The notes beneath the pieces were generated by a model. The model was not told the DNA's origin. It made no database searches and saw only the letters and a program-made list of their open reading frames with translations. From positions 1 to 56,350 of the forward strand of contig NZ_WIDQ01000022.1 in the NCBI RefSeq assembly GCF_009495745.1: a DNA stretch of 56,350 nt, in the 5' to 3' direction. This document shows, piece after piece, positions 34,088 to 43,129 of the stretch. The stretch's first letter is position 1. Each line of letters opens with the position of its first letter. This DNA comes from Niveispirillum sp. SYP-B3756. GTDB lineage: Bacteria; Pseudomonadota; Alphaproteobacteria; Azospirillales; Azospirillaceae. The position numbers and the translations under genes were made by a program.

Positions 34088-34849
34088 ATGATGGAACAGA
34101 CAGCAAAGCCTGACACCGACATCCTTTCGCTGGCGGGGAAAAAAGCGTTGGTGGTCGGCGGCTCCAGCGGCATCGGCAACGGCATTGCCCAGCTTTTCCG
34201 CCACCAGGGTGCCGCGGTGCAGGTCTGGGGCACCCGGGCGGGTGCGCAGGACTATGCCGGCGAGAAAGGGTCCGACCTGACGGGCCTGGACTATTTGCGG
34301 GTGGATGTCGCCGACCCGCTTTCCATCGACAGCGCAACGGCGAACATCGATGGGCTTGACATTCTGGTGCTGGCGCAGGGGATGGTGCAATATCGCCGCA
34401 AGGAGTTTGAAATCGAGACCTTCCGCAAGGTCATCGACATCAACCTGAACAGCGTGATGCATTGCTGCACCCGCCTCTATCCAACGCTCAAGGCGCGGCA
34501 GGGAACGATCATCATCATCAGTTCCATCGGGGCCTACAAATCCGTGATCGGCAACCCTGCCTATGCCGCCTCCAAGGCGGCAGCGGTCGCCCTGACGCGA
34601 ACGCTCGGCGATGCCTGGGGGCGTGAAGGGGTGCGGGTCAACGGCATCGCGCCCGGTATGATCGCCACGAAGATGACGGCCGTGACGACCGACCATCCCG
34701 ACCGCCTGCAAGCTGCGCTGACCACGATCTCGCTGGGGCGTCTGGGCCTGCCGCAGGACATTGCCAATGCCGCGCTTTTCCTGGTGTCGCCGCTGGCCAC
34801 CTATATCACGGGCCAGACCCTGATCGTGGATGGCGGCCGCAGTCTTTAG
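34088..34849 (+). CDS. Short-chain dehydrogenase/reductase
   Basis: SDR of 253 residues with a GGSSGIGNG cofactor loop, an IISSIGAYKSVIGNPAYAAS active site followed by K, and the standard C-terminal TGQTLIVDGGRSL. The order of motifs and length are typical of FabG/3-oxoacyl reductase-like SDRs. It starts 12 bases after the previous SDR gene and closes the plus-strand operon, which ends at the hairpin at 34859. Confidence 0.9.
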   Translation: MMEQTAKPDTDILSLAGKKALVVGGSSGIGNGIAQLFRHQGAAVQVWGTRAGAQDYAGEKGSDLTGLDYLRVDVADPLSIDSATANIDGLDILVLAQGMVQYRRKEFEIETFRKVIDINLNSVMHCCTRLYPTLKARQGTIIIISSIGAYKSVIGNPAYAASKAAAVALTRTLGDAWGREGVRVNGIAPGMIATKMTAVTTDHPDRLQAALTTISLGRLGLPQDIANAALFLVSPLATYITGQTLIVDGGRSL

Positions 34850-34858
34850 GCCTGTACT

Positions 34859-34900
34859 CCCCGTTGCAGACCGGAACCGGGCCACCGATCTGCAACGGGG
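34859..34900. terminator. Hairpin between convergent genes
   Basis: CCCCGTTGCAGA at 34859-34870 pairs perfectly with 34889-34900 (12 bp, 18-base loop). It lies between the SDR stop and the convergent crotonase stop. A T-run is absent. Confidence 0.55.
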
Positions 34901-34925
34901 TGATATTGGCTGTCCTTTCAAACGC

Positions 34926-35720
34926 CTATCGGCCCGTGAATTTTGCGGGACGCTTTTCCCGGAACGCGGCCACCCCCTCGGCGAAATCAGCGCTGGCGCC
35001 GGCCAATCGCTGGGCTTCGCGTTCATAGACAAGGGTTTCGGACAGGGTCTGCTCGCTGGCCTTGCGCACGCCCTGGCGGATCAGGGCATAGGCAAGGGTC
35101 GGCCCACGCGCCAGCTTCTCGGTGATCGCTGCAACCCGGGTCGCCAGATCCGCGTCGGCGACGACATCATGGACCAGCCCCCAATCAAGGGCCGTCTTCG
35201 CCGGTATGCGCTCTCCCAGCATCATCATCGACAGCGCGCGGGAACGCCCGATCAGGCGCGGCAGCAACCACATGCTGCCAGCGTCGGGGACGAGACCGAC
35301 ATTGATGAACGCCTGCAGGAAATAGGCGGATTCCGCCGCAATGACGATATCGGCCGAGAGCGCGATGCTGCATCCGGCACCGACCACCGGCCCGTGGATG
35401 GCCGAGACGATCGGCAGCGGCAGCGCGAACATCCGCTCGATCAGCGGATTGTAATATTGCTCCAGCACCTCCCCGCCATCGAAATCGGGACTGCCGACCG
35501 GCGAATTGCCGGCGGACAGGTCGGCACCGCTGGAAAAGCCCCGCCCCTCACCGGTGATCAACAATACCCGCGCCTCGCGGTTCTGCCGCAGCGCGTCCAG
35601 CGCCGTGATCATCTCCCGCAGAAGCGGGCGACTTAGAGCATTCAGCGCGTCCGGTCGGGCCAGTGTCAGGCGGGCGACGCCGGCTTCGACAACCAGCTTG
35701 ATATTTTGAAAGGCGCTCAT
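34926..35720 (-). CDS. Enoyl-CoA isomerase/hydratase (PaaG-like crotonase)
   Basis: Crotonase of 264 residues. The oxyanion segments are FSSGADLSAG and GPVVGAGCSIALSADIVIA; Ser replaces the first hydratase Glu, and the acid is Asp in VGLVPDAGSMWLLPR, the position used by PaaG and related delta3-delta2 enoyl-CoA isomerases. An isomerase role is therefore favoured. The start at 35720 gives the usual N-terminus; in-frame ATGs at 35735 and 35765 lack a ribosome-binding site. It is divergent from the TonB receptor gene, with 285 bases between them. Confidence 0.9.
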   Translation of the reverse strand: MSAFQNIKLVVEAGVARLTLARPDALNALSRPLLREMITALDALRQNREARVLLITGEGRGFSSGADLSAGNSPVGSPDFDGGEVLEQYYNPLIERMFALPLPIVSAIHGPVVGAGCSIALSADIVIAAESAYFLQAFINVGLVPDAGSMWLLPRLIGRSRALSMMMLGERIPAKTALDWGLVHDVVADADLATRVAAITEKLARGPTLAYALIRQGVRKASEQTLSETLVYEREAQRLAGASADFAEGVAAFREKRPAKFTGR

Positions 35721-36005
35721 CCGGATATCTCTCATGATGGAAGGGGGGCGTTTGATGTCCCGCACCGGTCAGCGGTCCGACGGCAAGACAAATGGGTGCA
35801 GTTCAATCCCCACTATCCTGCGATTTGACAATCCGGCAACGCCGCTACTTGTCTGCCCACGCAATACATGCGCGCAGACAAATTAACCTACCTGCCAGGA
35901 CAACATCCCCCTTGAGCAGAGGGTCTATTTTCCCTGCGCTTCATCTTGACGGCCAACGCTGCTGAACGAAGCGAGTCCAAAAATCATAATGAACAGGAGG
36001 AAAAA

Positions 36006-38438
36006 ATGCGCTCGAAGTTACGTGGAATTTTTTTATGCGGCGTCGCCATCGCATCTATGGATTTCGGCGTCGCAGCAGCTCAGGACCAGCGCACCCCGAC
36101 GCCGACGCCAGCACCGGCACCGGAATGGCAGGAAATCGTCGTAACAGCGCGCCGCCGGGCGGAGGCGCTCCAGGATGTTCCCGTCGCCGTGGTGGCTTTC
36201 ACCCCGGAGCAGATCGAGGACCGGCAGCTTCGCTCAGAAGCCGACCTGCAGCGCTCAATCCCCGGTCTGACCATTCGGGAAACCGAAGGATCAAACCAGA
36301 TCGCCTTTTCTATCCGAGGCCAGACCATTGATGCCTTCAGTGGCTCCGCCCTGGCGGTCGTGCCCTATGTCAATGAAGTCCAGGCGAACGGCAATTCCGC
36401 TTCCAACTACTATGACATGGAATCGGTGCAGGTGCTGAAGGGGCCGCAAGGCACGCTGTTCGGGCGCAATGCAACGGGTGGCGCCGTGCTGTTCCAGACC
36501 ACACGGCCAAGCAACGACCAGGAAGGCAGCGTATCGGCCGCCTATGGCAATTACGACTATGTCGATCTGAAGGGGGTTCTCAACGTCCCCGTCATCGCCG
36601 ACAAGCTCCTGCTGCGTGTCGCCGCCAATTATGCCAACCGCGACGGCTATCAGCACAATATCTTCAACGGCGGCAACAATCTCAACCCCCGCCTCGGCAA
36701 GCTGGACCGCAAGAGCGGTCGTGTCTCCATGACCTTTAATCCTAGCGAGAACCTGACGAACACCACAGTGGTCGAATACACCCGCTCGGGCGGCAACTCG
36801 ACAAGCGTGGTGCCGTGGAGCGTGAACATGCCGGGATCAACCGATGCCGCTACCGGCCTGCCGCTGGCAAGTTCCGCCGCCTTCCTTTTCAGTCCCGCCC
36901 TTGACACGGTGTTTGGGCCAGGAGCCTGGGCGTCCTTTGTTGCGGCACATCCGGGTGTCAATCCGGGTGGTTACCCCGCCGCCATCGCACGCCAAAAACA
37001 ATTGGGGGCCTATACGGTCGATCTCACGGATCTGCAAAGCGGTAAGACATTCTTCAGTGGGCGCAATCACTTTCTGACAAACGCCACTACTTATGATGTT
37101 TCCGACGATATCAGCATCAAGAACATCTTCGGCTGGAGCCGGTCGCGGTCACACTACAATGTCTCGGAACTGGGTTCGCCCTTCCTGGCTATCTGCACTT
37201 GCAATATTGTATCCAAGGATTTCGGCAATCTGGAGACGACGCGGTCCATCTCCAATGAAACCCAGGTGCAGGGCAAGGCGGCTGGCGGGGATCTGGAATA
37301 TATCCTGGGAGCTTATTACTACGACTCAAGTTCTCTGACTCATTGGCCGCAAACCTATTTCGAGCTGGCGCCGGTGCTGCCGCCCACTGGCACCACCTCC
37401 TCGTTCCGGACACGCAGCCGGTCCAAGGCGCTGTTCGTCCAGACCACTTATGACCTCACGTCCATCGGCCTGGAGGATGTCAGCATCACCGGTGGCTTCC
37501 GCCATACCTGGGAGCGGGTACGGCTCAGCCATCTGCCGGACGGCAATGTCTATGGTAACTATCCGACCAACGACCTGTCGGTGAAGTTCGACAAGCCGAG
37601 TTGGACCGTTGGTGCCGACTACAAGGTCACCGACGATGCCATGCTGTATATCACCCATCGCGGCAGTTGGCGGAGCGGCGGCCTCAATGGTTCGGCACCA
37701 TTGCGGCCGTTTGATGCTTCCGGCGCCGGCGCCCTGTTCAAGCCGGAGACGGCCAAGGATGTCGAAGTAGGCCTGAAATGGAGCGGTGCCGTCGCCGACC
37801 GGCCGGCCCGCTTCAATGTGGCCGCCTACAAGCAGTGGGTGAAGAATGTGCAGCGCACGGAGTTCCCCATTGTCGATCTGGACGGACCGGGGCCGGCCCA
37901 AGCAAACTCGGTTGCGGTCACGGTCAATGTGCCAGAGGCCCAGGTGAAGGGGTTCGAGGTCGAGGCCTCCATCCTGTTGACCGACGCGTTGGAGGTCGGC
38001 GGCAATCTGGCCTATACAGATGCGGCCTATACCCGCAACCGCTCGATCGTGTTCGGTAATCTGTTCGTCTATGATTCCTACGCCGACACGCCCAAAACCG
38101 CCGGCACGGCCTATGTGCAGCTCAAACTGCCACTCGACGGGCGGCTGGGCGACCTGTCGATCCGCGGTGACGTCTATTCACAAAGCGGGCAATATTTCAG
38201 CAACCACTATAACAGCCTGACACCCGACACGCGGGTGCCGGCCTATACGCTGCTGAACATGCGCGTGTCCTGGTCCGACTTGCTGGGCACGGATATGACC
38301 TTGAGCGCCTTTGCTACCAATCTGACAAACAAGGATTATTATGTCGGCGGGTTGGCGCAGGGCGCTTCGCTGGGCGTGAATGCCGCGGCACCGGGGCGGC
38401 CGCGCATGTATGGCATGGAGCTGCAGTACCGGTTCTGA
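36006..38438 (+). CDS. TonB-dependent outer-membrane receptor
   Basis: Protein of 810 residues. It has an N-terminal signal peptide (MRSKLRGIFLCGVAIASMDF and then GVAAAQ), a Pro/Thr/Ala-rich linker, the TonB-box-like EIVVTARRRAEALQDVPVAV, a plug domain with VQVLKGPQGTLFGRNATGGA, and a 22-stranded type barrel ending in a terminal Phe (YGMELQYRF). The style matches receptors of the sphingomonad type that import catabolic substrates. It probably brings the island's hydrophobic substrate across the outer membrane. The ATG is preceded by AGGAGG. The 285-base upstream region is relatively AT-rich and holds its promoter, but I cannot fix the boxes. A strong terminator follows. Confidence 0.95.
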   Translation: MRSKLRGIFLCGVAIASMDFGVAAAQDQRTPTPTPAPAPEWQEIVVTARRRAEALQDVPVAVVAFTPEQIEDRQLRSEADLQRSIPGLTIRETEGSNQIAFSIRGQTIDAFSGSALAVVPYVNEVQANGNSASNYYDMESVQVLKGPQGTLFGRNATGGAVLFQTTRPSNDQEGSVSAAYGNYDYVDLKGVLNVPVIADKLLLRVAANYANRDGYQHNIFNGGNNLNPRLGKLDRKSGRVSMTFNPSENLTNTTVVEYTRSGGNSTSVVPWSVNMPGSTDAATGLPLASSAAFLFSPALDTVFGPGAWASFVAAHPGVNPGGYPAAIARQKQLGAYTVDLTDLQSGKTFFSGRNHFLTNATTYDVSDDISIKNIFGWSRSRSHYNVSELGSPFLAICTCNIVSKDFGNLETTRSISNETQVQGKAAGGDLEYILGAYYYDSSSLTHWPQTYFELAPVLPPTGTTSSFRTRSRSKALFVQTTYDLTSIGLEDVSITGGFRHTWERVRLSHLPDGNVYGNYPTNDLSVKFDKPSWTVGADYKVTDDAMLYITHRGSWRSGGLNGSAPLRPFDASGAGALFKPETAKDVEVGLKWSGAVADRPARFNVAAYKQWVKNVQRTEFPIVDLDGPGPAQANSVAVTVNVPEAQVKGFEVEASILLTDALEVGGNLAYTDAAYTRNRSIVFGNLFVYDSYADTPKTAGTAYVQLKLPLDGRLGDLSIRGDVYSQSGQYFSNHYNSLTPDTRVPAYTLLNMRVSWSDLLGTDMTLSAFATNLTNKDYYVGGLAQGASLGVNAAAPGRPRMYGMELQYRF

Positions 38439-38449
38439 TCGCCAAGATA

Positions 38450-38491
38450 TGCAGAGGCCCTGTCTATCCACGGATCGACAGGGCCTCTGCA
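38450..38491. terminator. Hairpin terminator after the TonB receptor gene
   Basis: TGCAGAGGCCCTGTC at 38450-38464 pairs perfectly with 38477-38491 (15 bp, 12-base loop). It serves the receptor gene and the convergent ACAD gene, whose stop is at 38496. Confidence 0.75.
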
Positions 38492-38495
38492 AGCC

Positions 38496-39716
38496 TTATG
38501 ATGGATAGCGCTTCTGTTCCAGCAGAGCGATGGTCCGGGCATGGACCTCGTCGGGCCCATCCGCAATCCGCAGGGCACGCACACGGGCGAACAGGGCGGC
38601 CGTCCCGGCGTCGCTGTCCAGCCCGCCGGCGCCAAAGGCCTGGATGGCATTGTCAATGATGCGCAGGGCGGCACGCGGGCCCGCCACCTTGATCATGGCG
38701 ATCTCCAGCCGGGCCACCTTGTTGCCAACCTTGTCCATCATGTCGGCGGCCTTCAGCGTCAGCAGGCGCGCCATTTCAATATCGATCCGCGCGTCGGCGA
38801 TGCGCTGCTCCCAGACCGAATGGTCGATCAGCCGCTTGCCGAAGGTCGACCGGCTCATCAGCCGGCGGATCATCTTCTCCAGCGCCACCTCGGCCAGACC
38901 GATGATCCGCATACAATGATGAATGCGGCCCGGCCCCAGGCGGCCCTGGGAGATTTCAAATCCCCTGCCCTCGCCCAGGATCATGTTCTCCGCCGGCACA
39001 CGAACATTGTCGAAACTCACCTCGCAATGACCGTGCGGCGCGTCGTCATAGCCGAAATTGGTCATGTTGCGGCCGATGGTGACGCCCGGTGTGCCCATCG
39101 GCACCAGGATTTGCGAGGCCTGGCGATGACGCGGGGCGTCGGGATTGCTGCGCCCCATGACGATCATCACCTTGCAACGCGGGTCCGCCACACCCGAAAT
39201 CCACCATTTGCGGCCATTGATGACATAATCATCGCCGTCGCGCCGGATTTCCGTCTGCATATTTGTCGCGTCGGAGGAGGCGACGTCGGGCTCCGTCATC
39301 GCATAGGCCGAGCGGATGTCACCCGCCATCAGCGGCTTCAGCCACAGTTCCTGCTGGGCCTCAGTGCCGTACCGATGCAGGATTTCCATATTGCCCGTAT
39401 CGGGGGCGGAGCAATTGAACACTTCCGACGCCCAGACGACGCGGCCCATCTCCTCGGCCAGCGGCGCATATTCCAGGTTGCTCAGCCCCGCACCGTGATA
39501 ATCGCCGTGATCATGGTCGGTCGGCGTCATGAACAGGTTCCACAGGCCTTCGGCACGGGCCCTGGCCTTGAGTTCCTGCAGGATATCGGGCTGTTTCCAG
39601 CGTTCCCGGTCCAGTTGGGCATAGTAGGTCGGAACGGCGGGCACCACATGCGCCGCCATGAAGGTCCGCACCCGGTCCAGCCATTCACGCTGTTTGGTGG
39701 AAAGGTCGAAATCCAT
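38496..39716 (-). CDS. Acyl-CoA dehydrogenase (ACAD11/LvaC-like)
   Basis: ACAD of 406 residues: [20 protein letters not shown] in place of TEPx[64 protein letters not shown], and [20 protein letters not shown] in the last domain. The DVASSDATN variant is the one I associate with the ACAD domain of ACAD10/ACAD11. The ATG at 39716 follows TGGAGCAGC; the long upstream frame to 40019 overlaps the kinase gene and is rejected. It pairs with the kinase-like gene 17 bases upstream; together they are a split version of the eukaryotic ACAD10/11 fusion and resemble LvaA plus LvaC. Confidence 0.9.
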   Translation of the reverse strand: MDFDLSTKQREWLDRVRTFMAAHVVPAVPTYYAQLDRERWKQPDILQELKARARAEGLWNLFMTPTDHDHGDYHGAGLSNLEYAPLAEEMGRVVWASEVFNCSAPDTGNMEILHRYGTEAQQELWLKPLMAGDIRSAYAMTEPDVASSDATNMQTEIRRDGDDYVINGRKWWISGVADPRCKVMIVMGRSNPDAPRHRQASQILVPMGTPGVTIGRNMTNFGYDDAPHGHCEVSFDNVRVPAENMILGEGRGFEISQGRLGPGRIHHCMRIIGLAEVALEKMIRRLMSRSTFGKRLIDHSVWEQRIADARIDIEMARLLTLKAADMMDKVGNKVARLEIAMIKVAGPRAALRIIDNAIQAFGAGGLDSDAGTAALFARVRALRIADGPDEVHARTIALLEQKRYPS

Positions 39717-39733
39717 TTGCTGCTCCAGATTGT

Positions 39734-40771
39734 TCAGGCCCGCGCGATGATCCGACGGGCATTGTCCAGCAAGGCGACTGCTGCCCCATGCAGCCGGTCG
39801 CCCGTTGCCTTGTCCGCGAGGCCCGCCTGGGCACGGGCATGTGTTCCTTCGAAAAGGATGCCGAGCTTGTAACAGGCGAGTACCTCGAACCAGGGCAGAG
39901 CCGAAAGATCGCGGCCCGAGCGGTCGGCATAGCGCCGGACCATCTCCGCCCGGCTGGGAAACCCGTCCAGACGGTCGACCCGCATGGTGTAGGGCATCCG
40001 CACACCGGCGTCGGGCCAACTGATCAGCACCCGGCTGAGATCGACCAGCGGGTCACCCAGCGTTGCCATTTCCCAATCGACAATGGCCAGCAGGGTGCCA
40101 TCGTCGGCATAGATCATGTTGCCGATGTGGAAATCACCATGAATGATGCCCGCCTTCATGGAGGACGGCTTGTTATCGTCCAGCCAATGCCCGACGGCTT
40201 CGACATTGCCCAGGGCCGCCGGCCCTTCCCATCCCGCGAACTGCGAGAAGCCGGCCAGTTCGGAGGCCCAGCGGCCGGTCTGCCGGTCGAGGAAACCTTC
40301 CAGCTTGCCAAAATTCTGCAGATTGACGGCGACCGGATCGATATCGCCCAGCGCGGCCAGACCGTCCATCAGTTCCAGGCCCATCCGATGTCTGACGGCG
40401 GCATCGTCGGCCGCCGGGGCACTGAGCGCCACCGTCGGATTGAAGCCGTCCACGGGCTCCATCAGATAGAAGACCGCGCCCAGCACAGAGACGTCCGTGC
40501 AGCCGGCGATCAAAGCGGGATGGGGCACCTTGCTGCCCGTCAAGCCGCCCAGCAACTCAATCTCCCGCGCTATCACCCGGTTGCTCGTGGTACGGGGATT
40601 GGCCGGCGGGTGGCGCAGAACATAGTCCCGTCCGTCCCGGCAAAAGCGCATCAGGATGTTCTGGGTTCCCCCCGTAAGCAGTCGGACGTGCTGGATCGGT
40701 CCTTGCCCGATCCTCTGGCCATCCATCCAGGCCGAAAGCGCACCAAGTTCAAAAGGAAGATCGGCTGACAT
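39734..40771 (-). CDS. APH-family phosphotransferase (ACAD11/LvaA kinase-like)
   Basis: Protein of 345 residues with the aminoglycoside-phosphotransferase fold: GTQNILMRF in the N-lobe, [13 protein letters not shown] with the catalytic Asp and metal-binding Asn, and [17 protein letters not shown] as the DFG-like segment. Relatives in this setting (ACAD10/11 N-domain, LvaA) phosphorylate the hydroxyl of 4-hydroxyacyl-CoAs, not antibiotics. The start is uncertain between ATGs at 40771 and 40801; the frame extends to 40885. It is cotranscribed with the ACAD gene downstream. Confidence 0.88.
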   Translation of the reverse strand: MSADLPFELGALSAWMDGQRIGQGPIQHVRLLTGGTQNILMRFCRDGRDYVLRHPPANPRTTSNRVIAREIELLGGLTGSKVPHPALIAGCTDVSVLGAVFYLMEPVDGFNPTVALSAPAADDAAVRHRMGLELMDGLAALGDIDPVAVNLQNFGKLEGFLDRQTGRWASELAGFSQFAGWEGPAALGNVEAVGHWLDDNKPSSMKAGIIHGDFHIGNMIYADDGTLLAIVDWEMATLGDPLVDLSRVLISWPDAGVRMPYTMRVDRLDGFPSRAEMVRRYADRSGRDLSALPWFEVLACYKLGILFEGTHARAQAGLADKATGDRLHGAAVALLDNARRIIARA

Positions 40772-41379
40772 GTTCGTCGACCATGAAAGTTGCCCAGACA
40801 TCGGTTGCACACCGAAGCGGTGACGGGCGCAATGCCTGCCTGGACCTTTGCAGGCACAGCCAAACGTCAAACCGGCAACAGTCAAATCGTGCCTTGGCAG
40901 GCGTCAACCGCGCTACGGCCAGGGACATGATCCATTGCCGTGCCAGTCGCTTCCCATTGGATGGATTACTTTAGACTGCTGCTCAGCAACGGCGGATCCG
41001 CATGACCAGGAGAAACGGGTGGGAGCCAATAATGAGAGCATCCATGTCCAGGGAAATCCCCATCGTCGCCGACAAAAGCTGAGCGGGCTCCGGTCTCCTC
41101 ACGCTGGCAACGCTCTCACGGCGGACGTCGGACGCAGAGATCCGTCGGGAAGAATTCTCCCGCCCATGGTGATGGGCGCGATGGCATGGCTCAGCAGTGT
41201 TGGCTACTACAGCATGGCCTTGTGGCGAGACAATGACCCATCAAGTGGGAAATGATCCTCCAATCCACACCTTGAGGGCACAGGCGTTCTGCGGTGACAG
41301 GCATAAACGATTGCCTTGCTGGCCGCATCGATTGGGCCGCACTGCTTTACAATGGTAACGAACAATGGGAGGAAGCCCC
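40772..41379. other. Long divergent intergenic region without a recognised gene
   Basis: About 600 bases separate the kinase gene from the MFS gene. Several frames of 60-135 codons are open, but none has a ribosome-binding site, a family motif or a composition unlike chance. The region holds the promoters of both flanking operons, and a small unrecognised RNA or a decayed gene cannot be excluded. Confidence 0.5.
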
Positions 41380-42597
41380 GTGTCGGAGACCAGCGAACGG
41401 CATGATCACAAACGCCGTCAACGAACCATCGCCGCCTGTTTTGTTGCCCAGAATATTGGCATGGGCTTGGCCTTCGGATCCTTCGGCCCCTTATTGACGG
41501 CAAACGAAGCCCATTTCGGGGTGGATCGGGCACAGGCCTCCTTCGGCATGAGCGCCCTGATATCCGCGCTTGGCATCTTCTCCGCCCTGCTGGGGGGGCT
41601 GATGGGTAAACTGCCGGTCCGCGCCATGATGATGGCCGGTGCCATCCTCAACGGTATCGGCTATGCGGGATTAAGTCTCGGGGCCGACTATGGCGTTGCG
41701 ATTGCGATGTTTGCCCTGATCGGCGCCGGCACCAGCCTGATCGCCGTGCTGGGGCCGGTCACACTGGCGACCCGGTGGGTGGCCGTGGGCCGTGGCAAAG
41801 TGTTGAGCATTATCAATCTGCCACTGGTGCTTTTTGCCACGCCCTTCCTGGTGGCGCTGCTGTTGCCGGCGTGGGGCCGGGAGGCGATCTATCACGGCTT
41901 CGCCACCGCCTCCTTCGCGCTGTTGCTGCCGCTGCTGCTGGTCAGTGAAAGACCGACGGAGAGCGACAGCCAGGCGGCCGCCGGCAGAATGGCCACACCG
42001 ACAATCCGTTTCTTCCGTCGTGGCGATTTCTGGCTGCTGGCCTTGGGCATCGGCATTCTGGCCGGTATCGGCACCGCCTATACCGTCCACGCCGTTCCCT
42101 ATGCCGTCAGCCGCGATCTGTCACAGGCGCAGGCCGCCGGCTTGCTGTCCCTTTATGCGGGTGCCGGTATCTTCGGAACGCTGCTGTTCGGATGGCTGTC
42201 GGACAAGCTGGGCGCGTCCATGGCCCTGGTGCTGGCCGCGTTTACCCAGACCATCATGTGGCTGCTGCTGGTGCTGGCGCCCACGGCCATCTTCCCCATC
42301 ATTGCCGCCATCCTGGGCATCGTGACCGTTCCATTGGTGACCCTGCATGGGGCGGTCCTTGCCGCTTTGTTCGGCCCCGCTGGCGTCAGCAAGGCGATGG
42401 GCTACAGCTACGCGATCAAACTGCCTTTCATCTTCGGCGTCACACCACTGATCGGCTGGCTGTTCATGCTGGATGGCCATTATCAGCCGGCCTTCCTGGG
42501 ATGCGCCGCCGCCTTGCTGGCGGCGACACTGCTTTTCCTGGTCGTCGTCAGATGGGCCAAGGCCCGCCCTGTCGCCACAGCATCGCTGAACCGGTAG
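41380..42597 (+). CDS. Major facilitator superfamily permease
   Basis: Membrane protein of 405 residues with about twelve hydrophobic segments, starting with FVAQNIGMGLAFGSFGPLL. The loop between segments 2 and 3 has GKLPVRAMMMAGA and the loop between 8 and 9 has GWLSDKLGASMALVL, the positions of MFS motif A. The shape is like monocarboxylate/oxalate-formate type carriers. The GTG at 41380 lies seven bases after GGGAGG; the ATG at 41365 comes before that box and is unlikely. It probably moves the carboxylic-acid substrate or a product across the inner membrane, and leads an operon with DUF35, Ltp-type and nitroreductase genes. Confidence 0.9.
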   Translation: MSETSERHDHKRRQRTIAACFVAQNIGMGLAFGSFGPLLTANEAHFGVDRAQASFGMSALISALGIFSALLGGLMGKLPVRAMMMAGAILNGIGYAGLSLGADYGVAIAMFALIGAGTSLIAVLGPVTLATRWVAVGRGKVLSIINLPLVLFATPFLVALLLPAWGREAIYHGFATASFALLLPLLLVSERPTESDSQAAAGRMATPTIRFFRRGDFWLLALGIGILAGIGTAYTVHAVPYAVSRDLSQAQAAGLLSLYAGAGIFGTLLFGWLSDKLGASMALVLAAFTQTIMWLLLVLAPTAIFPIIAAILGIVTVPLVTLHGAVLAALFGPAGVSKAMGYSYAIKLPFIFGVTPLIGWLFMLDGHYQPAFLGCAAALLAATLLFLVVVRWAKARPVATASLNR

Positions 42598-42688
42598 ACC
42601 AGAAGACAGAAACGCCCCAAGCAATTACCTCGCCCGCATCTGCCGCCCACTTTGATGGGGCCGGCAGCCGTTTGAAGGAACCTGACCC

Positions 42689-43102
42689 ATGTCCTACAAT
42701 GTCGAGAACGACCGGGGACACAATGCCCCCTGCTCCAACCGCGATTTCGATTTCTTCTATCGGGGCCTGGTGGATCAGCGCCTGCTTGTTCAGAAATGTT
42801 CCGACTGCGGAACATTGCGCAGCCTGCCCAGCCCCTGCTGCCCTCATTGCCGTTCATTTGACTGGCAGGAATATCCCCTGTCCGGCAAAGGCGTGATCCA
42901 CAGCTATGTCATCCATTATCACCCCCCGCTGCCGGGCTTCACCTCCCCGCATCCTGTCGTGCTGGCGGATATGGAGGAAGGGGTACGGATATTGGCCGCG
43001 ATGGACGGAACGCCACCAGAGAGCGTGACGATTGGCACGGCCGTGACGACTGAATTTGTGCGCCGCGGCGACGTGGCCGGCCTGCGCTTCCGCCTTGTGT
43101 GA
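42689..43102 (+). CDS. DUF35 OB-fold / zinc-ribbon acyl-CoA-binding protein
   Basis: Protein of 137 residues. An N-terminal helix (NRDFDFFYRGLVDQRLLVQK) is followed by a rubredoxin-like zinc ribbon C-x2-C...C-x2-C (KCSDCG and CCPHC) and an OB-fold domain beginning GKGVIHSYVIHYHP. DUF35 proteins pair with thiolase-like Ltp proteins; in steroid degradation the DUF35 of ChsH2 binds Ltp2 to make an aldolase. The partner here is the next gene, 27 bases downstream. Confidence 0.92.
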   Translation: MSYNVENDRGHNAPCSNRDFDFFYRGLVDQRLLVQKCSDCGTLRSLPSPCCPHCRSFDWQEYPLSGKGVIHSYVIHYHPPLPGFTSPHPVVLADMEEGVRILAAMDGTPPESVTIGTAVTTEFVRRGDVAGLRFRLV

Positions 43103-43129
43103 TTAGCGCCCGGCATAGCCCCAAGGATC

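Noticed and set aside
38541-39872. 443-codon plus-strand open frame opposite the ACAD gene
   Set aside because: Antisense shadow; no ribosome-binding site or motif.
39734-40771. Aminoglycoside resistance kinase
   Set aside because: The fold is shared, but the neighbouring ACAD with an ACAD11-type motif makes an acyl-CoA kinase role much more likely.
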